From NCBI RefSeq assembly GCF_901709675.1, contig NC_051099.1, positions 5,084,001-5,148,000 on the forward strand: a stretch of DNA of 64,000 nucleotides, written 5' to 3'. The notes beneath the pieces are model-generated. The model saw only the letters and a list, made by a program, of their open reading frames with translations, was not told the origin of the DNA and did not search any database. This stretch comes from Syngnathus acus. Lineage: Eukaryota; Chordata; Actinopteri; Syngnathiformes; Syngnathidae. The translations under genes were made by a program, and so were the position numbers. Below are positions 11,829 to 29,200 of this stretch, one piece after another; within the stretch, counting starts at the first letter, position 1, and every line of letters begins with the position of its first letter.

Positions 11829-11863
11829 ATAACAGGATGCTGGTCAGATGAAAGAGCCCGGAA

Positions 11864-11936
11864 TGTCAGACAGCCTACAGACTGTTGTCGCCTTGTAATC
11901 TTAACAGCCAACACCAGTCTGATAAGCTATGTGACA
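11864..11936 (-). ncRNA. mir21: microRNA miR-21 precursor
   Basis: The minus strand folds into the miR-21 hairpin. The 5p arm (11907-11929, seed AGCTTAT) and the 3p arm (11869-11890, starting CGACAACAG) agree with fish miR-21 as I know it; the 5p differs from the mammalian form in its 3' half, reading TGGTGTTGGC, as in zebrafish. The base of the stem is closed by TGTCA (11932-11936) pairing with TGACA (11864-11868). miR-21 is an abundant stress-, injury- and growth-responsive microRNA, usually located just downstream of or within the last part of VMP1 and with its own promoter. Here it lies about 70 nt downstream of a strong minus-strand splice donor, so it is probably intronic in its primary transcript. 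Confidence 0.97.
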
Positions 11937-12520
11937 GGCCGGGAGAGTGACCAGCGCACGCCGATGACGCCCCCGACAGAACAAAAGCCGAATAATCCCA
12001 CTTACCGTGACAGTGGCGAGCGGCAACGTCGGGTGGCGAGCCGGATCCCGGCGCAGGCGTCAGCCCGTCCAACAGTACCGCTCTGTTTCCAATCTACTCG
12101 AGTGATTCGTCTCTTGGCGCTGCGACCGAAGGCAGTGCAACGGGTTCATTGGCGGGTTCAGCTGAGGTAACGGCACAGACGCTTTTCACTGTGCGCTCGA
12201 TTGAGGCTTTTTTTTTTTCCTCCCCTCCCTCCCTCCTCCTCCTCGCCTTTCTCGCTTGTGCCGGCTCGAGCGCCTGCTGCGCTCAATCCGGCGCAGCGTG
12301 GCGGCGGTACACAAGAAAATAGAACCCTTCACCGACACGTACGAGAAACAAAAATAGACACACACAAAAAAAGACATTTTCGATGAATGCCGAGCGCAAG
12401 GTTACAGTCGTCGTGCGGGGGGGTCAAAGGTTACAGGAGAAGCACTTACCGGTAGCTCCATGCACAATCCAGAGATAAAAGGCGGCACACATGCAACGAC
12501 GATACATCAATACTGCTAGC

Positions 12521-12527
12521 TGACTCA
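12521..12527. promoter_or_regulatory. AP-1 site in mir-21 promoter region
   Basis: TGACTCA, a perfect AP-1 site, lies about 0.6 kb upstream of the hairpin. Further perfect sites are at 13502-13508, 15372-15378 and 18225-18231. AP-1 control of mir-21 is established in mammals; here it is inferred from motifs. Confidence 0.5.
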
Positions 12528-12754
12528 TGCTCCCTTCCCGCGGGCACAACAATAAGGGCAGACAAAAAGGGGCGACACGGGGGCCGTGTTTTATCGTTTG
12601 GGCTAGGAAGGCGGCGAGACGAGCGCCAGAAGAGGCGCGCGGCATGGTCTCGAACAATAACGCCGTCACGGCAGCTCGTGAAACTACTCGGGCTCAGCGG
12701 AAAATGACAGAAGTGGAAAAGAATGAATTTGAAGAATGAATCAACTCCCAGCAG

Positions 12755-12763
12755 TTCTAGGAA
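12755..12763. promoter_or_regulatory. STAT-type site in mir-21 promoter region
   Basis: TTCTAGGAA fits TTCNNNGAA and is one base from the preferred STAT3 site. It lies 0.8 kb upstream of the hairpin and close to the 12790 donor. STAT3 induction of mir-21 is known in mammals. Confidence 0.4.
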
Positions 12764-14259
12764 CAACACAGCAGCTCGAACGCACTCACGAGGACGAGCG
12801 GCAAAGTCCAGACGCAACTTGAACTTGAAAGTCGGAAAGCCTCCGTGATGAGGTGATCCTCGGCTCCGATGACATCGCAACCCGGCCACCGTCCAGCCCT
12901 CCGCGGAAAGACCACGAGTTGGCCCCTGTGCCGTAAGCCGGCGAGCCATCTAGCTCCGTGTGCAGGACAGATAAAGATCAGGGGTAATAAAACACGTCGC
13001 AACCCCCACCGTCCTCCCTCCGAACGCCCCTGCTGACCCCAGCGCGAGTAAAATTGCCTCGCCGCTCTCCTGTAACTGCGTCGGGCTCGAGTTACAAGAA
13101 AAAAGGAACATTGTTCTTGAAACTCCTTAATCTGTCTTTATGCCACTTAAAGTCTTTCCTTCTTCCCATTCCACGTAAGCCCAGAAAAAAAAAAAAAATC
13201 TTGTTCTCACTCGCAACAACAGAGTGAAAGGGAAGAAAAAAATAGAGATGGACAAGACATGGGCTAGAGCTGCAACTGGCTCTTTTTGTTCCAGACAGGG
13301 AGGTTTTGATAGATTGTCACTAGTGGAAGGGGGGCGGGTGTGTGTGTGTGTGGGGGGGGGGGTGCTCGCTACCCCCGCCCCAGTCTACAGTCAGTGCTGA
13401 GTTCAGGCGGGGCACAGAGTGCAATTGCGCATGTGAGACACACAGGGGAGTGACCACACTCACGCACGCACTCACATGCTCCCAATTGGTAAGATGGAGC
13501 ATGAGTCAGCACGCTACAGTTGTACACTTCAATACTGAGGGGAGCCAGACCCCACAGTGGCCCCTCTCCATCGCCCCCACCCCTCACGCTCCCCTCCAGC
13601 CCGCCCAGTGCAGCCTCTAAACAAGCCGCTGTGATCCAGCTGACAACTAATAAACACTATCGATAACATCTGATTATCTTTCCGACGTGTCCATGAGACT
13701 CGTTTGGAAAAGGAACGGAACTGGCAATGTGCTAAGGAGGAGGAGGAGGAGGAAAAAGAAGAAGAAAGGAGCAAAAAAGACACAAGTGGAGAGAGGGAGC
13801 GTGCGTGAAAGAGGCAAAAGTGAGGGGGCAACATTCCTTCCTCGGTGCGCACATGTGAATGAATAGAGGCAGTGAGCTGGGGGGTTTTGGGGGTGAGGTG
13901 GGGAGGGAGGGAAGGGGAGGGTCTGAGGCCCCTGTACTTACAGTTGGGATCCCCTCTCCGGTGCAGCTTGGCCCTCCGGGGGCCTCCCAGCGCTCCCCCG
14001 AAGGAAGGCGCGCTGCAGTGCCGCACCCAGCATAGGAGCAAGTCTGCAACCACCGACACTCGGGAGGAAGCGGGAGAGAGGGGGGGAGGTGGTATGGAGG
14101 GGGGGGGGGGCACAAATCACGTCACATCTTTGTTACTCACCGGCCCAAGGGCAGCCACAAAGGGGAGGCACGCTGTCCTAGCCGTCGGTCTCGGCGGCTT
14201 CCATGTGGAGGAAGACGAGGGGGCAACGAGTGCAGCCCCATCGCATCGCCGCGCGCGCA

Positions 14260-17242
<2,983 letters not shown>

Positions 17243-20200
17243 CATCATGCTCGTCTCTAGTTAACACATAACAGCAACTAGAAATTGACTTACTTAACAA
17301 CATATGATTTCGTAAAAACAATCAATATGCATATTTGCTAAAACAAAAGCACAAAGCAAAATTTCTAACAGGTTTAGGTTTACACACACAACCAACCCCA
17401 CAATGATCATTTTATGCATGATAAATATTATTTACAAATTTATGTTTGCAACTAAATTGAGAACTGTAGTATAACCGGCAGACTTTTCAAAGGAATAACG
17501 GTGCATTTAAGAAGCGAGAAAAATAGCTTATTAGCGAGACAAACTTAGTTGATCAACAGTAAGGAACGAGTCGAGAACAAAGACTTATTGGGGGGAAACC
17601 CCCAAATGTCGCAACATCCTGGAACCCGGATGCTCGCTGCCGATTAACTAACTGGAGAGCACTATCTTGTCTCCCCCCCCTCATAAATGAGCATTTCCTG
17701 CTGCTGTTTGCGCATGTGTATTTGATGCTTCGGCATCCTGTGTTTATTTTGTAATAAATGAATAAATACATAAATAAATCCATAAATAAATCCATAAATA
17801 AAATAAACAGGCCATAAATTAGAGATTACCTTTGACCGGAGTACAACTTCTGAAGGCTGCCACCTCAAACGGTATTCTCACACACACAGACACACATGAA
17901 CACACACACACACGCACGCACACAACCCGGGGATGATCGAGAACAAGGGCTCACATGACATCTTGGCTGGGTCCAACTGGTTACGACACCTTCACAACAA
18001 CTAGCTTAGGCAAGACTGTTACCCAACACTCCACAAGGCCACAGTTCACACCTATCAAAACAGCACCAACAACAAGACACTGGGATTTGGTACAACGTAG
18101 ACATGAGATAACTCCCCAAAGGTTCCACCATCTTGAATCTGGCCATGCTGGTAGATGATTACCATTTAGGTTTACTGAGTGAATACAGCAGAATAGGAGG
18201 AAATACTTCACTTAAGGAAAATGATGAGTCACGTGCAATTGCAGTAACGTAATATCTGCATGGCTTCCTGCATCATTTCAAGTGGGCTTTTTCCCAATGA
18301 CCTCATCCCGAAAGCATTCAGAGTCCACTCCTGGATGGAGATCCCCCTGCCTGGAGTGTTTATCACATCCGTGTTCCATAGCCAGCTCTGTATACATAAG
18401 CTCAGACACATACTATCCTCCTGGGTACCGGCTCTACTGCCAGGAAGTCAGGCGGCAACCATGATCTTTTATTCCTCCTTTCATATCACAAAATGGCACC
18501 CAAAAGCAGGTTCTCCATTCTGGGAGATGGATGGATGAGCAGTAGTTGAAAGGACAATTGCACAATAACCCTCAAATATATTTTTGCTGGCAATATTCTG
18601 TTTTCACATGTTCAGACCATCCAAATCAGCATAATTTTCCATGGTAAACAGCGCGTCGCCACGGCAACAGCGTTTGACGACAGAACTGCATTAGCCTATA
18701 TGCAAGAGGTTTTTTTTCCATTGAAACCTCTTGTGACATTGTTTTCCCTTGTATTAAAAAAAACCCCACCTGTGTTTTGACCAATCTGACTCAAACTAAA
18801 AGTAACAAACTTAAGAAAAAGTATAAAACGTTTAAATAAAAAAAAGAAAGTCTATTTTTTTTATTTGGGGGGTTTTTCTTCGTAGTATCGAACATGTGAG
18901 ACAATGCCGCATCTGTGCAGTCCATCGAGACTGAAACCAGCAGCTAGAAGTTTTCATTTATCTAATGCTTTTTTTAATCTGATATTTTAAAACACCAACA
19001 ACATAATCCATTATATTTGAGGAGTGCAATTATACTATTCGGATAATACTATTCTGGCATTGATTCTATAGATTTGGGGCAATCATAAAAAGGGGAAGGA
19101 TTTCACGTTGGACTATAAATTGCGACAGTGTGTTATTGTGGCTGCAACATACAGAAGAGCGGAATCTAGCAAATATTTATGAATGAACAGTGCGTGAAAC
19201 TCAAACGGCGTGAAATGACATAAGCAAATCCTGTTTGTAAACAAATGCACAGTAGCTGCGCCTCATCGTAATGAAATCGGTCTCCCGTTCATGTCTATTA
19301 AGTTGGTAACAGAATAAGGGTTTACAGTAATGGGTGAAAATGACCCCTCCCTCCCTTTGTTGGGGATGGATGGGTGACAAAGTGTCTGTTTTGACTAAAG
19401 CAGGGTGGGGAGCAAAGGGTTTTGGATGGCTGACCGGCTAGCTGGCTTATGACTCACAAGCTCGTCGTACAGTTGTACAGACACGTACGGATGACTACTG
19501 ATGAAACACTTTTATGATATTCACGGCATTTACTAACTCCCTAAACGAGTGTTTCCGGTATGGGAGTTCATTATGAAGGGGGGGAAATTTTTTTTTAATG
19601 CTGGTATTTGATACTAAAATACAGTTGTTGCCATGATGACTACGTATAGAGGCATCATCAGATCATTTGATGAGCAAGCAGCAGACTGCGGAGCTGAACG
19701 CAGAAGCAGAGGAAAAGAAAAAATCTAAAAAAAAAAAGACAAATCAGCCCGTCAACATGACACCAGACATGAAATACACGTGACCTCTCCCTTCTTTGTC
19801 TCTCTCACCAAAGCTAAAATTACATTACGCTCAGTTTAGAAATTCTCAGTGTGTCGTTAAGTTTCTTTCACTCCCAAAATCTTTCGGCTAAGGCCAAATG
19901 GAAATTGATCAATGGCATCATTGTCAAGGTGCTTTTCAGGTGACCGACCGGGCACTGCTAGTGACTAATAGGATGACAAATCCTGCATATTGGGTTAACT
20001 GGAAGCTTTTGCTCATAGGGGGACTATTTATAGGAGCCGTGACGGTCAAACAGACATTTCCCCCCCCATTTATTTAGCGCTCATACTCGAAAGTATGTGT
20101 AAATCTGTCGATGGGCAATTATTTACCAAACCAAATGGGAGGGGGCAAGGTTAAACTAACAAGGGGACGTAGTGCCACTACCTGGTTTGCAGCTATCTTT

Positions 20201-23200
20201 TCATTCTTGTACAAAAAATATTTTGAAAAGTATTTATGCCGTGTTTCCTTGTTGAAAGGCAAAATCTGGAATGATCCAGCCAGCCAAGCCTTGGTGACCT
20301 GCCCTGACCCATAACTCTCCTCTAGCCTCCTTGTGAGCAGGGCTGCCTGCTGTGATCCCCTCATGCCAGAAGCCCTGTGAGATAGCAATAGCCATCTGCA
20401 GGCCCATTGTGCTGGTAATGAACTCCCGCCTTAAAGATGGGCTCACATGGAAATGAATGCATTCTCATGGAGACGTGTAAGATCCCCCCCCCATGGTCCG
20501 GCACACCGGTTAATACTGGCTAACCTTTTCAGAATCTTGCATGTCAATGACGGTCTCCCCCCGTGAGCACGCCACCTTGCTTGACGCAGGAGTCGGAGGG
20601 ATTAGTCAAAGACAATATACAAGACACGCTGATTTGATCAAGATGGATGAGTGAAAGCAGTCAGTTCAAATGAGCTGAAAAGCACTGCTTCATATATTTG
20701 GGGATTGCATCAAAAAGAAAATAAATATCCTTTCTTTTTCATACTAATTCATTGGGCTGTATTTGAATGAAAAGTTAACCTATGAGACAAAAATGTATAA
20801 TGAATCTGATATTTTTACTGTAATGCAGATTAATTATTGCTGGTGTTTGTTGAACATATGGAATGAGGAACTTTAAAAAAAAAAAAGCATATATTAAATC
20901 ATAATATTGTGGGAGGAAAATATTTAAATATATTATTTTTCCATCCCCATGTTCTGTGTACTTTTGGTTTGAACATTTTTTTTTTTTTTTTTTACATGTA
21001 GACAGCAACTATCAGCAGACAAAGACTACAATACTGCACAAGGTGAATCATAGCAATACAAAAGTCCTCATTGTCGGCAAAAGTATCAAATCTCCGCAGC
21101 TTCATCTTAAACATACACAAGATAGAGAGCAAGATGTGCAAGCCATGTGATTTGCAGATTTGAAAAATTAGGATTAAGAACATTTCCAATTATGATTGAA
21201 AAAAAAAAGGAAAAGAAACAAAGGCTATCAATGAATATTTCCAGGCTTTTTGTTTTTTGGGGTTCCTTAATGTGGCTAAAGGCAGACGTGAGACTACATT
21301 AGAACCCCGTGGTGTGTGACTGCTTCAGATGTTGATCAAAGCTGTTTTGCTTGGGACTTTGCAGTACATTTCCTGAGCGTAGCGATGAGTGCGCACGCAC
21401 GGACGCTCTTCAAGAGGAGACAAGTACATTAGTCACAGGATGCAAGTCTGATCAGACACAGGGCTCCGTCCGCCATGGCTCCATCAGCACAAAAGGCTTA
21501 TGAGGAGACTTTCGTTGCTAACAGTTCAAAGCAAAATTATCTTTATTACCATCAAGGCATTGCTGATGGAAGGTTTTCAGATGATTACCTTGCATATTGT
21601 ACAAAAGAGCTTTTTTTTTAAATCCCATATGGTGTAAAAATATTGCCATAGTAGATAATGCACATAGGGGAAGTTTTTTTTTTTCCCCTCCCTCGGATTT
21701 TTGACAAAAAAAACAAAGAAAATGTTTGATTGCCTAATGGGGGGGAGAAAAAAAATCACACTTTCCCCTCATTATGTTTGGTGACAAAAATAATTCAATA
21801 TGTTAATTATGTTAGTAAGTTCCAGACTTACCCCCATCTGGAAACATTAAAAAAAAAAAAATAAAAATTTAACTAAAAACCGCTGAAACTTTGTTGACAG
21901 TTTTGGAGTATTTGTGAGATGAAAATATCTGAGTAGGACTGGTTTCAGGGATAAATATGATTTCCATTAAATATATGCAAACAAGGAAGAAGGAAGCTGC
22001 CTGTTCCGTAAGAATGAATTACAAGTTCAAAAGTCCAAGGTTATTTTTTTACCAAAAACAAAAGAATGCTGGCATTGCTTGCTTTCCTGACAACAGATTG
22101 AATTGAAATGATACGCCGTTCTATAATTCAGCAAAAACATAATGATCTAAATTAATTTCAATGTAAAGGTGTTGAAATCCCACAACTAATTAATCGAAAT
22201 TAAAGGATGAATTGCTTTAAATGAAAAGGGACTGTTGGAAAACTGTTTGTGTGTGTGTGTGTGTGTGTGTAAGCTTAATGAATTGTTGATGTGCAAGCTA
22301 GGCGGATGCGCCTGCAATGTGTACAAGGTGCAAGCCTTTTTTTCCAGCACCTGCATGTAAGCCGACACGCAACTAAGCTAAGGGGTTAAATTTGAATGGC
22401 TGGCACCCAAGATTTGCGGTTAAGGGTGAGAGCAGCGGCGGCGGCATCATCAATGGTGTGGCAGATGGTTTATTGAGGGGAAGGAGTGAAACTTCCCATC
22501 GAGCCACAGCAGGAAGTGAGTCAGAGTGGAACTGTCAATAACCAATCAACTGTCACTTAAACTGAACTGCAGCTAACCAGCTAACCGGTTTATTTTCAAC
22601 TCGAGTAACAATTTGAGGTCAGTGAAATGAGTTTGGATGCAGATCGCAAAAAAGACATTTCAGATGCAGCTATTGTATATGCAATGGTCGTCGATTTCAA
22701 ATCTTGACTGAATGACAAAGCAAATGCGAGAAATGCCCATTCCAAAAAAGAAAGCAGCTGCATTGGTTGCCTGTGTGTGTGTTGTGTGTGCATGAGTGCA
22801 GGTCACTCCCACCCGCAGGTGTGTCAAAGGCAGTTTCCAAGCTGCTGGCCCTGGCATTTCTTCAAGGATATCAGTCATGGCAGCAACGAGCCCCCACAGC
22901 CAGTATCAAGGCTACAATTTGATTGCGTAAAAAAAAAAAAACCTTTCACTCATCTTGAGCTGTGTCTGTGCAGGGGGATTTTTCCCTATTTTGCATTTCC
23001 GTTGAGATGATTTCAATTTCACCGGTTTGGCTAGAACCTGTGACAGCTCGGTGCATCGTAACGGCACAAAGCTACGCGCCGATCGTTCAGACCAGTCAGT
23101 CATCCCGATTCGGCGACAGACAAAATACGGCTCAGTCTTTTTTGCTTCAAAAGGTCACACAAAGGCATTCCATCTGAGGACAAAGAAACACAGCCCTTCT

Positions 23201-26200
23201 TTTTTTTTTTTTGGGCTGGATCTTCCCCCAGAGAAGAAGCTAAGAGAGTAACGGCAATGTCTCGTGAGAGATAAAACAGAGATGAGGCCTCTTCTAAAGA
23301 ACCGAGAGCATCTAATCTCGTGAAGCAGACAGAAAATGTTCAGTCATTCAGTGGAAAAATCCAAGTCATCAATCACCTAGCACGCTATTGCGGCGCCAAA
23401 GAAGAACGCAACACGACAAAAAAACACCAATGTTCAGTTCAAAGCCGCTCCTCACCCTGCATGACCTTTACGGCTTACAAAGAAGAAGAACATAAATTAC
23501 CTGAATGCCACACGGACTCAAAAAGGTCCCGTCACGCTCAACACCAGACTAGGTACTTTTTTTGGAAAGCACACACAGACAAAATCTAAAATGCTCATTT
23601 CTGCACGCTACATAACAAACACAATTAGCAAGTCAGAGGATGAGTAGCAGGACGAGGTCACCGTTGCTGCAGCTTGCATGACTCCGACCGCTTGATCTCT
23701 TTCAAAAATATGATGACTCCCTTTTGCCCAGCCAGCAAGAAGTAAAAGCTTTGGGATGTATGACACACATTTGGGGGGGGGGGGCACACTGGCCGTATAT
23801 CATGTCACACTTTGCCCATACTACTAGGATGGAGCGCAGGATGTGTCATTGCTGCATAGGGGGTCTGGAGGCCAACTCCTGTCTGGTCTGATTCCTGCTT
23901 AGTCACCAAGCCAGTCAGGACGGAAAGGCGACCAGTAAGCCAAGCTGGGAGTTTCGTTTAAGGTAAAAAAACACAACAAGTGACAACAAGGTCTTCACAA
24001 ACACATGAACGACAGCAACCTTAGCTCCCAAAGTCAAGTTGTGCAAAAAAAAAAAAAAAGGAGCCCTCGGAACCCACAAGAACTTATTTTGAATTGGAGT
24101 CCAGAACCCAGGCTTTCCAGCGATACTAAATATATACCGACGAATTACAGGGACAAGTGTATTAAATGACACACAAGACATCGAGAATTTTCCATTTTAT
24201 GTAATGATGGTGCAAAAAAAAAAACAAAAAAACAGCTAAGCAGAACATCTAATCGTGCTTCGTTGGAATTTGATGAAAGTAACGTGTAGTTCTTTCATTT
24301 CTTTGCGTGATTCTTCTATGAAAGCTACAAATCAATATTTTCCAGGACTCAACACAAAACAACAATTTGAAATCCACATTAGCATTACGACCACCCGGAG
24401 GAAATTTCATTATTTATTGGTAACATTAGTACACAGCTTTCTAGACAACCTTTTACTTTCTTAATCTCACTGGGGACTTTCACGAAACAATATTTTGTTA
24501 TAGCAAATAAATCACATTGATCCACTGCCACACAAATGCACGAGTGACTCAAGATGAATAAGCATTTACACTCTCATAGCATCATATCAATCTTTTTTTT
24601 TTTTTAACAGTAGAACCAAACATAGGCGGAACATGCAAACTGTCAAAATGAACGCCAAGAGTAACAAAATCAAAAAGTTACTCATGCAGTTTCTTTCATG
24701 ACACCTTGCCAAAAATGCTGAGCACAAACAAATTGGGAGATTAAAAACAATAACATATCGTACTTTTGGGCAACTTGATTTTTTTTTTTTCTTTTCTTTT
24801 AAAGCTCCAGGTCCATTGAAGGACCTTGTGAACAAATTTCAGGATCAATATTTAAGAATACAAGATTATAGTAGATGATAAACGATGAGAAGGTAAAAAC
24901 CATCGACAAACATCAGGACGATGTTTGAAGGGCTGTAATTGGCCGGAGGATTTTTTTCGAGACCGTGACGCTATAATGAAACCGCTTTCCAGAACGAGGT
25001 CGCTCCAAAACACAGGTCGAGCACGACTGAATGGGGCTGTGACACCACTGTCTTCCGATTGGTCGGCACAGCCATCATTTCGTACGTACACCGCCGTTTC
25101 TTTATTTTAAAGCCAGCCAGACAAACACAGCTGGAATTTTTATTTACAAATCAAACATTAACTGTATGAACTGGATACGATTTTGCTTTCTTGTGATTCT
25201 GAACTAATATATGGCCACCACATGTGAGATGAGAAGACACATTTCGACGTACAGACCTGCCTCTTTCCTGTAAAACTGTCCATTCTTTTTGTTTTTTGAG
25301 GTGAAAATAGTGGAACTTCACACTTTGAATCGAAACAAGCGGCATCCCAAAAATCAGGAGAAATGCGAGGCCCGGGGAGAGCCGTTCAACAAAGTCCCCT
25401 CCTCAGTATTCTTGTACTCGTGAGGTGTCAAAAGGCACAAAAACAGCTCATGTGGCTTTTTATTGGATGGCCTTGTATAATCAATTATTATTTAGTGAAT
25501 TTAACATTCGAAGACATCAAAATCAACTCTGGTCTGATTATCTCGGATAAAGCTGGCAAGTGATGGTGACAATCATTCGCCGATGCTCTTTACTGACGAT
25601 AATAATAAAACCACTCATCATTCTGGCGCACACAATGAAGTATCGCATCCGTACTTTTTTTTGCTGAAATGACAATAAGGTGGTCACAGAGCTATTCAAT
25701 TCCACAGCGCATTAAAATGGAGACAAAAGTTCCAGTGAGGATTACGTTTCGGAGAGCCATATCAGATGCATCTCTGCCGCACCCATCCCAAAAAGTCGAT
25801 TTCCATGACATCACCCATTCCCATGGCATTTAGGAAGGAGAAGAGGTGGAGCAAACGCACAACAAATTTGGGGCACACCTGAAGCAGGTACAAAAGCAAA
25901 CTTTGGTGGACTTGGAGAGCGTCTTTCTTTCCATGAGACAGAAAGGGGCACACCTCGGGTATAATCTGCTCTCATACAGTATGTGTAAGCATGATGAGCG
26001 TGCATGACTCGCACTCCCTCCCTCCCTCCCTTTCTCCATCACCTCCTACAGACAATGTTCCTCCGCATCAGCTCTTGTTGATGAAGTTCACCCATTCACC
26101 CCTGCCCCATACTCAGGGCCAGCACAATATCGTCTGCCGATGATGATGAATAAGGCAAAAATGTTCAACTTTTCTCAACCCGCGACAATGAACAAAGTCC

Positions 26201-29200
26201 AGCCCAAAAAACACGGTTGAGTTACTGACGGTCATCAGACATACTGCAAATACTTTACGGATAATCCCGGATTAGATCTATCAAGACAAATCGTCTTTGT
26301 CGGCACTTTCTTTAAAGGGTAAGTTTGAATATATTTCTTTCCGAGACGTTTCACAATCTAGAGTCTGACCAGTGCAGTGAGCAATGCACAAAATGGCTGA
26401 CTTCTTAGCCTTCGACAAAATGGCAGCCTTACAACGGCTCGCTACGTGACGGAAGTGCAGTGAGCAATTTTGATTTACAATTTAACCCCTACCTACCACT
26501 ACAACAACTTTAAATATGGATGCAAAATGGCAGAAAAAATAGCAAAAAAGTCCTGTCACTTCGAAAACAAACATCATTCCTCTCTGCTATACATTAATAT
26601 GTTTGCTGAAGATCTTTTTTTTTTACTCTTAACATGATACATTTTTCAGAGTAAATGTGGACCTTGAATATGAGAGCATCATTTTTATACATTCCACAAT
26701 AAAGATGGTAAGAAGGAAAATATATATATATATTTTTAAAGAAGATTGAATTTGAATTTTACTGACCTTCTCGATGACTTTCTACCTGGTTGCTTCAATT
26801 TGCAGTGCAAAGTCCTGAAAAGGAGAAAGTGGCAAACTGTGAGGATATTTTAAACTTTACATTCATATTTTAGGAGAATTTAATGACATGGCTTTTGATC
26901 ACAGAATCTTTATTGTAGAGAATATGAGTTTCAAATGATCTTTAAAATAACTTGGGGAGCTAAATGCAAAAAAAAATTCAGCCAGAAAACTGGTAATACT
27001 AATAAATGCAACCATTTTATTAGATGCTTATAAATAAATGGTTTTCATCCATAAATGCAATATGTATGAAGAGCAAAAGGTTGGAATTCAAGGCTTATTC
27101 CTGGCTACAATTTCCTCTGCTGTTTATTTGCAGTTTAAAGGTTCTAAACCGATATTAAAGCTCTCCATTTTATTTCTAAAAACACTCACATAACACGATG
27201 AAACGAATAATGGCTGAAAAGTTGAAAAGCACACAGACATCTTTCTATTTTAAACTAGGAAAGATTAGATTCTCCTCTCCAAAAAGAGAAAAGACATGAA
27301 AACTAAAAGATTAAATCGTTTATGGAAGTTCATGCTGTCTTGTTTTTTCGTTGACTGTTTTTACGGATTATTTTTCCAGTCTGACTAAAAGACTCCTCAA
27401 AAATGGTAAATGAAGATTGTCAATATTTATATGTTTCAAAAACTTCTGAAAAATATTAGTTTGCTTTGATATAATTAAGTCCACTAAAATGAAGAAGAAA
27501 TTGGACTAAATCATTCAGACTGCATTATTGATAATTTCCCACATTTTCAAATGTAAACTTTTGTTCAAGAAGGTCCAACAAAATGGCAAGGGAATGCAAA
27601 ATGAATGAATTTAGATCAGAATAAATTAATGAACAATTATTTTCATTTGTTCAAATACATCAGTTTCTGCTTTTTGTGCTTAATTGATGTCAATCAAAAG
27701 AAATGATCCTTGACATGTTTTGGAATCACTTATTAAGCTTTGGGGCAGTTGATTGAATTGATGAACATTATTGTACTCGAATAATTAATCGTGTTTATCA
27801 CATATCTTTTTTACCTCCCGTGCCAATGTTTAATTGCAAGGTTGCGGGAATGAGACAAAAGACTTTTGTCATTAGACTGACTCACAAATTCTTCTGGTAT
27901 GAAATGTCCGATTTCCCCTGACAGCTCCACAAAGCCTCTTTTCACAGCAATGACACAGATCTTTCCCCAATATACCTTTTTTTCTGGGAAGGGGAGCCTT
28001 AATCTTTTTGGATTTGACTCATATTAGTTCTGGGAACACAGGTGGCCTTGCACTAGGAGAAAATTGCCAACATTCTTTTTTTGGATCATTCCGTCGACAT
28101 GAAGGTAAATAAAATGGATTATTCATGAAATTCTTTAAGTTAAAATTATGCCGTTCATTCTAGACTACTAAATTTATTTTTTTACTGCCATCGTAGATAA
28201 AATCATTTTAAAAACTGCATCCAAAATACAATTTAGTTGTAGGTGATTTTTTTTTTCATGAAATAAATGTACAGCTCTAATTTTCACCATAAAAATAGAT
28301 ACTACAAAGTTAAATACAGAAAATTGATTTTCTGAAAGTGCTAATTAAAGTAGACAGGTAATAATACAGTGTGCACTAGTTCATTCAAATTAAATGTGGA
28401 ATATGACTATAATATATAGATCTTATTTTTTAAAGTGACTTTTTTGTTATGATTAGCAACATCTTTTTTCAAACAAAGAAGAAGAGATTAGTAGTCATGT
28501 TTTTGAGTTTTTAAATTGTTTTTAGGCAGCAAATATGAATTTGTTGATTTAGAACATTACAAAATGAACTGAATAGTTTGCGGTGCTTGGCCTGAGTGAT
28601 TGGATTTATATAAACACAATTTACATGGTACAACAGCACAACAAAGACACTATAAAAGGAAGAGATGGAAAAACAACTTTTATAGAAGAAAAGAATGTTT
28701 TATATAAAGGTCAGGGAAAACAAATTGATTTTGTTTTTGTTCAAAATCGAAGGCCTCAGCCTCCGAAGCATCATGTTAATTAAAAAAAAAAAAAAAGGGG
28801 TGGGAGGGGGCTGGCAATACAAAATCTGACCTAATATGGTCAACAAATCCAGTACAGTACTGATGACACGGTACACAGGGTGCAACCCAGTGGAGAGGAA
28901 ATCTGACAGACATGGGAGGTCGCCTAATAAGGTTATGGAAGGGGGTGGGAGCAAATGGACACGGCATTTTATTGGTTTGCGATTTGAATTTCAGACGCCG
29001 CTCGTGTCCAATGGAGATGCTTTCTCCTTCGACAGGCATATCATTTGAATTTCAGCCTGTCCCCTCTTGTGCGTGCGTGAGTCAATACGTGTGTGCTTGC
29101 ATGTATTTTGGTGTGTTTGTGAGCGAGCAAGAAAGAAAGGGAGCGAGCCGTTCAGCTGGCGGACAAGGAAGGAAGGAATGTGCATGGGTGGTTTACAGCT

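Noticed and set aside
12450-12546. Minus-strand ORF starting MSQLAVLMYRRC with a signal-peptide look, ending at the 12450 donor
   Set aside because: Joining it to the nearest candidate exon ending at 12006 hits a stop quickly, and no conserved downstream protein exists. It is more likely part of a non-coding first exon.
13529-14113. Long minus-strand ORF rich in Pro and Ser
   Set aside because: It arises from GC-rich, purine-biased sequence in the promoter region, crosses the 13942 splice donor and has no domain.
20234-20446. Minus-strand 70-codon frame as a possible VMP1 exon
   Set aside because: Its residues do not match any part of VMP1 that I know; better treated as a possible non-coding element.
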